This document shows, in pieces, positions 59,162 to 64,000 of a stretch of DNA of 64,000 bases. A model generated the notes under the pieces. It made no database searches, was not told where the DNA came from, and worked only from the letters and a program-made list of their open reading frames with translations. How positions within the stretch are numbered: position 1 is the first letter of the stretch; every line of letters starts with the position of its first letter. The stretch comes from Phaeoceros laevis (Eukaryota > Anthocerotophyta > Anthocerotopsida > Notothyladales), in the NCBI GenBank assembly GCA_049999765.1, contig JBNGIQ010009488.1:619065-683064 (forward strand), read 5' to 3'. Position numbers and translations under genes: made by a program.

Positions 59162-62100
59162 ATGCCGACTCCAAAGAGCAGGCTTCATGCCTACTTCCAA
59201 AGCAAAAAGCAGCAGCCCACATACAGCACAACTGCCATGCAGGAACAAGCTGAGCGGGGATCTGGCCCTCAGATACCAGGGTTGGTGGCTATCCGTACGG
59301 TTTTCGTTAGCACAGTTACTCTACCTGATAGCACCAAATATACATCTGAAGCCTTTCCACGCAAGAGAGATGCAGAGCAGGATGCTGCAAGGATTGCCAT
59401 GGAAAAGGTAGCCTACCCTGACAAGCGTTGTCTCTCTTTCTCTGTCATTGCAAGTCACTTGTTATGACGGTTCTATGTTCTAATACTGTTGTGGGCTGGG
59501 TGTGCAGATAGGTCTTCTCTCGTCAGAGCTGTTGGAAAAAAAGCTCGAAACGGATGAGGAGAAGTGGGAAGCATTATCCCACCGGATTGTGGCTTCTTTT
59601 GCTGACCAGGTTTGCAGCCTCTTGTCTGCATGGTAGTGTAAAACAACAGCAGTAGTGTTGTCTGTGGTGGCTGCTTTTTTTGGTGGAAAGCTGAGACTGC
59701 TCCAGACAGCTCTTGGATCTTTCCAGCAAGTCTGGGCTGGAGCAGATGCAGAGCCAGATATAAAGATGAGACTGTCATCATGCAGAATGTCTGGACCGGA
59801 CTGAACGTTGTAGTCTATCTGAAGGATGTGCATATGTGAGGGAACTGAGAAAGGACTGGGGCGAATTACAACCCAGTTCTCTCGAAGCCTTGTGTGTTCC
59901 TGGTATGTACAATGTCGTACTGAGGCAATAACCGTTCAGTCCTCTTGACTAGTAAACACCTTTGTGGACTGCAGTGTGTGCTTAGTTACAGGCCTTTGAT
60001 GGAGCATTTCAGAGCATCAATCCGCAAGAAAGCTGATGGCACAGGCGGAGTATCTGCAGCGGTTCTTGCTGCTTATAACACGAAAGTTTTTGGCACTTGC
60101 AAAGCCATCGATCCGCTGTCAGAGTCAGATCCGGTTCATGCTGTGGAACTCGTGCTGAAGGCAGTGGAAGGATGCAAAGAGCTATGTTTGAATCGAAATG
60201 ATCTGTGCATCAGCAGAAAGGAACCTTTTGGCCACAATGTCCAGCAGGAATTGCTGGCGGCTACAGAAGGTCAGATGCGGATGCACCTTGACGTGGTGTA
60301 TATTCCGTCCTCTTTGGATAGGATGATTACGAGTTTGGATGTCGAAATGGGGGCACATCAGTACTATCTGGATGCATTTGCACAACATTTACAGTGTAGA
60401 CATGCCGGGCATGTTCTAATCTCGCGGTAAGGTTGGTTTTTCCGGCATCTGATTTTGATGTTTTATGGCTATTCAAAGAGTTGCGACCTCACATGAGTGA
60501 ACATGGATGTGTTGTGCAGAATAGTAGGCAAGACACCAGCAGGCAATGCCATACGGCTGTACTGGCCAATCACACCATCTTCGATGATAAGTGACTTGAA
60601 TCCTACCAACTCACATGTTTTTCCGAATACCATCTTGGAGGATGGCAGCAGTTTGGGAGGTGAAGAAGAAGCTAAATCGGGACATACAGCTGGTTTAAGC
60701 ATCCATGGAACATGGACCCAACAAAACATACGAGCAACTATTCTTACAGGTTACACTGTCTATGGTAATGCTATATTAGCTTCTGCAGGCTCTGACTGGA
60801 GGTCGGAGGGCCAGTTGATTTGCGATAATGTCGATTTGGTTCAGTACCACAGGTATTTGCTCCTTAATGTGTAAACGACTGCTTGCGTGTTACATTTTTT
60901 GCAACGGGTAGTTCGTCTCCCTTAAAACATTGGCAGTTTTGATTGACGACCTTCGCTGCTGGTAGTCTCTAAATCAGCATAACACTTCTGCCTTCATTGG
61001 GGCAGGCTCATACTCATGAAGTCTCCACGAGGAAGTTACAAACTGAGCAGAAATGCGGTGTTGGCAGCTGAGCTGCCCACTACTTATACAACTCGAAATC
61101 AGTGGCGTGGATCGTTACCAAGAGCTATTCTGACTGAATTCTGCCAGCATCATCATCTGCCTGAGCCCTCTTTCGTTCTCTCTGCTCTAGGATGTAAGAA
61201 CGCAGGGTTAGCTATCGAAGAAAAGGCTGTACATGCCAACGGCAGTAAGCCAGCCTTGGATAATGGCCCCAAACAGTTATCCTGTGATGACGACACCAAC
61301 AACGAGAAGGATACTCTAGGGCCTTTTGAGTCGAGTGTCACAGTGCAGTGGAGAGATGGGACACTCATCAGATGCCTGTCAGAAAATGCTTTTCGAAGTC
61401 AGGTGGATGCAAAGCAAAGTGCATCTATGAAGGCGTTACTTCAGGTGATCTCGCTGTTTGATTCCCATCTAGCTGCTCTGGGACATGACCATCCTTTCAG
61501 GGTGATGTCAAAAAAACTGTATGGCTTGACATGCTGTCCTGAAAGTGGCATGCTTTTGGGAGTAGAGAAGAAAGGTACTTCTGTGACAGGGATCAAGATA
61601 ATTGATGGGAATGATTTTTCTGGTAAATTTCCAGTTCATGGGTGCATGGTATGTGTCGACTACGAAGTACACGTAGAACCAAATCTTTGGGATCATTCTC
61701 AACACCTTTGTTCTTCTGAGCAGTTCCTAGCAGTTGAGTCGAACAGCAATTTTGAATTTGAACTTGGGAAAAATGCTGTGGTGCCTCAGCTAGAGTACTG
61801 TGTAGCTACCATGAGTGTGGGCCAGACTGCTAGGTTCTTTACCCCTCCACCACCTCGTGGTCTACTGCTGGCAACTCGTGAAGGCTTGGTTGATGGATCT
61901 GGGAAGCTGCATACAAGTAAGACATGGCTGTCCCTTTTTTTGTTAGTGCTATAAAAGTGCGGTTCATTCTGTCAGCTGGTTGAAGGACTGCGCCATCCCT
62001 GCAGTTTGAGCTACTCAACACCTGTTGACTGATGCAGGTGGATTGTTGAGGTACACTGTAAGACTGATCTCATATCAGGAACCCCCAGAGGATCGAATGG

Positions 62101-63192
62101 AATGTGCACACTTTTCTCCACCTCTGTCAAAGCAGCGTGTAGCCTTTGCCATGAATCTGATTCATGCAAGGCAGGCAAAGTCTTTGGTAATTTCACGTCT
62201 GTTTTACTTTGGTGAAAAAGCACTTTCCCACGTTGTTAACGTGTTTCTCTTGTCACTACCTTAATCCTGTTCTGTTAAACGTTACTGTGTATTAGGTCGA
62301 TCTCGGATGCGGGTCAGGAAGTTTACTGGAAGGGCTGATGGAACAACCGTTACCCTTACTAAATATCTTGGGAGTTGATGTTTCAAGCAAGAGTCTGCTG
62401 AGGGCAGCAAAGGTTCGGCCTAAATTTCTCTAGTTTCTGTGCTTTGCCATCAGGGTGTTCTTTGCATGTATTGTCACTTGCTAATCGCCCATTTTCAGTC
62501 TCTTCACTCCAAGCTGGCAAGGCCGCCGCATGAATCTGCCGTAGGGAACTTGAGGGCTCTGACCTTGTTTGAAGGGAGCATAGCTGAGTTTGATCACCGG
62601 CTTCAACACATTGATATTGCCACGTGTATTGAGGTAAGTTCTCCAATTCACCTGCTTATGGCTCCAGGCCACCTGCACCCTTAAGGCTATGAATGGTTTG
62701 AGCCTTTTGGTCAAGCCTGTCAAAAGTGTTGAGTTCTTGATTGTGAAGCAGGTAGTGGAGCATCTGGATCCAGAACCTTTAGCCAAATTTGGCGAGATTG
62801 TACTGGGCCGCATTGAACCGGCAGCATTGCTGGTGTCTACACCAAACATCGAGTATAACCCGATCTTGCAGGGACAGACTTGGGATGGGCACATTGACTA
62901 TGACGAAGTAAAACTTCGCAACGATGATCACAGGTTCGAGTGGACGCGATCTCAGTTCCGGACTTGGGCAGAAGGGCTGGCCTCCGAGTATGGTTATGAA
63001 GTCGAATACAGTGGAGTTGGAGGGAGTGGCGACGAAGAGGGCCCTGGTTTTGCTTCCCAAATTGCTGTGTTTACTCGATGTCGAGACGTTTCAGAACAAG
63101 TATCATGCACCGAAGAGACTGTCGACGAGCTACCTTACATTGAGGTTTATTCCTGGCGACATAACGATGGAGTTCAACATTGCATTCCATAG
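59162..63192 (+). CDS. HEN1: HEN1, small-RNA 2'-O-methyltransferase
   Basis: Methylates the 3'-terminal 2'-OH of both strands of miRNA and siRNA duplexes, protecting them from uridylation. Nine exons (59162-59407, 59508-59609, 59975-60426, 60520-60852, 61006-61916, 62038-62186, 62296-62412, 62499-62633, 62752-63192) give 961 residues (Arabidopsis 942). An N-terminal dsRNA-binding domain (TPKSRLHAYFQSKK; RKRDAEQDAARIAMEK) comes first. La-like and second dsRNA-binding regions follow (LPRAILTEFCQHHHLPEPSF), then an FKBP-like part. The methyltransferase has the SAM loop LVDLGCGSGSLLEGL, VDVSSKSLLRAAK and FEGSIAEFD. The metal-binding E-x-x-E-H is in TCIEVVEHLDP and the last His in NDDHRFEWTRSQF. 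It ends with YSGVGGSGDEEGPGFASQIA. All catalytic residues are present. The exon 3 acceptor was chosen for phase. Confidence 0.95.
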
Positions 63193-63284
63193 GCGTTCTC
63201 GGTTCCTAGTCGGAGCGCACACATTGAGCATGGGCTGTAGACAAAGTTGCAAGCTTCACAAGTCAGAGCGAAATGTTCCGAGGT

Positions 63285-63944
63285 TCAGAGCAAGCTCACT
63301 AGCTGTGAAGCTTGTCGAGAATGGGATCTGGCGCTATCAAGTCTCAGAGTTAAAGTGGCTTCTTTCTGCGCTGCTCTCAACAATATGAGGTCCATCTCTA
63401 GAAGCCTGACTAGCCGCAGAATTTCGAAAGTGAGCTGTTGATCAGCTCCTTCCAAATTCGCAACTTCCCGCTTCACATTGATGAGGACCTCGTCTCCTGC
63501 CTCTGCGACGGCCTGGCTACTTCCGCAAGGCGCTTCTACAAGTTCTCGGAATTCACGGAAAAGTTCAGCTATCGCAGCACCCTTGCCTGCAAGACCTGCG
63601 GGCACCTCTGCTACTTCGAAGTTCACGGAAGAATCCTCAGCGGCCGCTCTTGGAACGGAAGTATGACCTCGAAGTGTGACCACAAGTTGAACTCCCGATT
63701 GCAGCAAATTCCGCCTCTCTGCAGCAACAAGTCTCATTGCCTGCTGCCGAGAACAGCCTGGTCTGGATGCTGATCCGATGCTAGGGCCAGGCCAGGCTCG
63801 CCAGCCGGATTGCTGAAGCGAAGATGCCATGTCTTCTTTCAGAGGGACTCCACTGTCCTCGGAGCCTGGGAGCTGTTGATGTTCCGCAGACTCTGGGTTA
63901 GGGTTTCCGGATAAATAAGCTTTGATCGTCTTGAAAACACGCAC
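63285..63944 (-). CDS. Unrecognised intronless gene at right edge
   Basis: A 219-residue frame from ATG at 63944; a second ATG at 63830 begins MASSLQQSGWRAWPGPSIGS, which looks like a plastid transit peptide and may be the true start. The rest is helical and charged: AAIAELFREFRELVEAPCG, VLINVKREVANLEGADQQLT and FEILRLVRLLEMDLILLRAA. I do not recognise a family. The stop is only 93 bases from the HEN1 stop, tail to tail, so the 3' UTRs probably overlap. A downstream exon on this strand would have to lie inside HEN1, which is unlikely but not excluded. Confidence 0.55.
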   Translation of the reverse strand: MRVFKTIKAYLSGNPNPESAEHQQLPGSEDSGVPLKEDMASSLQQSGWRAWPGPSIGSASRPGCSRQQAMRLVAAERRNLLQSGVQLVVTLRGHTSVPRAAAEDSSVNFEVAEVPAGLAGKGAAIAELFREFRELVEAPCGSSQAVAEAGDEVLINVKREVANLEGADQQLTFEILRLVRLLEMDLILLRAAQKEATLTLRLDSARSHSRQASQLVSLL

Positions 63945-64000
63945 TTATCCTGATTGGAAAGTAGAAGACCCCTTCAAGCATTTAGGCAAGACACTAACCA

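Overview
This is nuclear DNA of a land plant or close streptophyte relative. Nearly every coding region is an intron-split plant gene with GT-AG introns of roughly 80-200 bases. Two gene contents narrow the source. A full CFAP58 axoneme gene implies flagellated sperm. A near-complete GIGANTEA argues against the Physcomitrium-type mosses, which are known to lack it. Short introns, dense genes and mixed GC would suit a hornwort, liverwort or lycophyte, but that placement is inference. Three 100-base runs of N (40460-40559, 41410-41509, 55934-56033) are assembly gaps.

Left part (0-24 kb): a tRNA-Ala(AGC), then CFAP58 (-), cytochrome c (-), a dead non-LTR reverse transcriptase (-), an unrecognised intronless membrane protein (+), a PPIL3-type cyclophilin (-) head to head with a ZIP metal transporter (+), a putative myristoylated coiled-coil protein (+), a YCII-domain protein (+), a CUE-domain protein (+), a GAF/PAS hybrid histidine kinase (-) and a small amphipathic-repeat protein (+).

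Middle (24-48 kb): a repeat-rich gap with a Ty3/Gypsy integrase remnant, then a two-CBS plastid-type protein (+), plastid FabG/KAR (+), MED22 (-) sharing a 268-base divergent promoter with a 21-exon RAD21/SCC1 cohesin kleisin (+). Four consecutive intronless genes follow: ATG9 (-), eIF2-alpha (+), ZNF598/Hel2 (-) and a gamma-glutamylcyclotransferase-like protein (+).

Right part (48-64 kb): AT-rich DNA with tandem doublets, GIGANTEA (-, 13 exons), a 261-base inverted-repeat (MITE-like) element ending near an assembly gap, a tRNA-like relic, a broken GPN2/QQT1 fragment, the small-RNA methyltransferase HEN1 (+, 9 exons) and an unrecognised intronless gene at the edge (-).

The genes do not form one pathway. 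They are an ordinary set of housekeeping and regulatory eukaryotic genes. The most unusual items are structural: an exon-intron-exon tandem duplication inside RAD21 that created a new exon, the run of intronless genes, the 58-base inverted-repeat element and a recurring habit of two-copy tandem duplications. For most multi-exon genes I joined exons by hand, checking that phases agree and the total length is a multiple of three; these joins have not been confirmed by transcripts.
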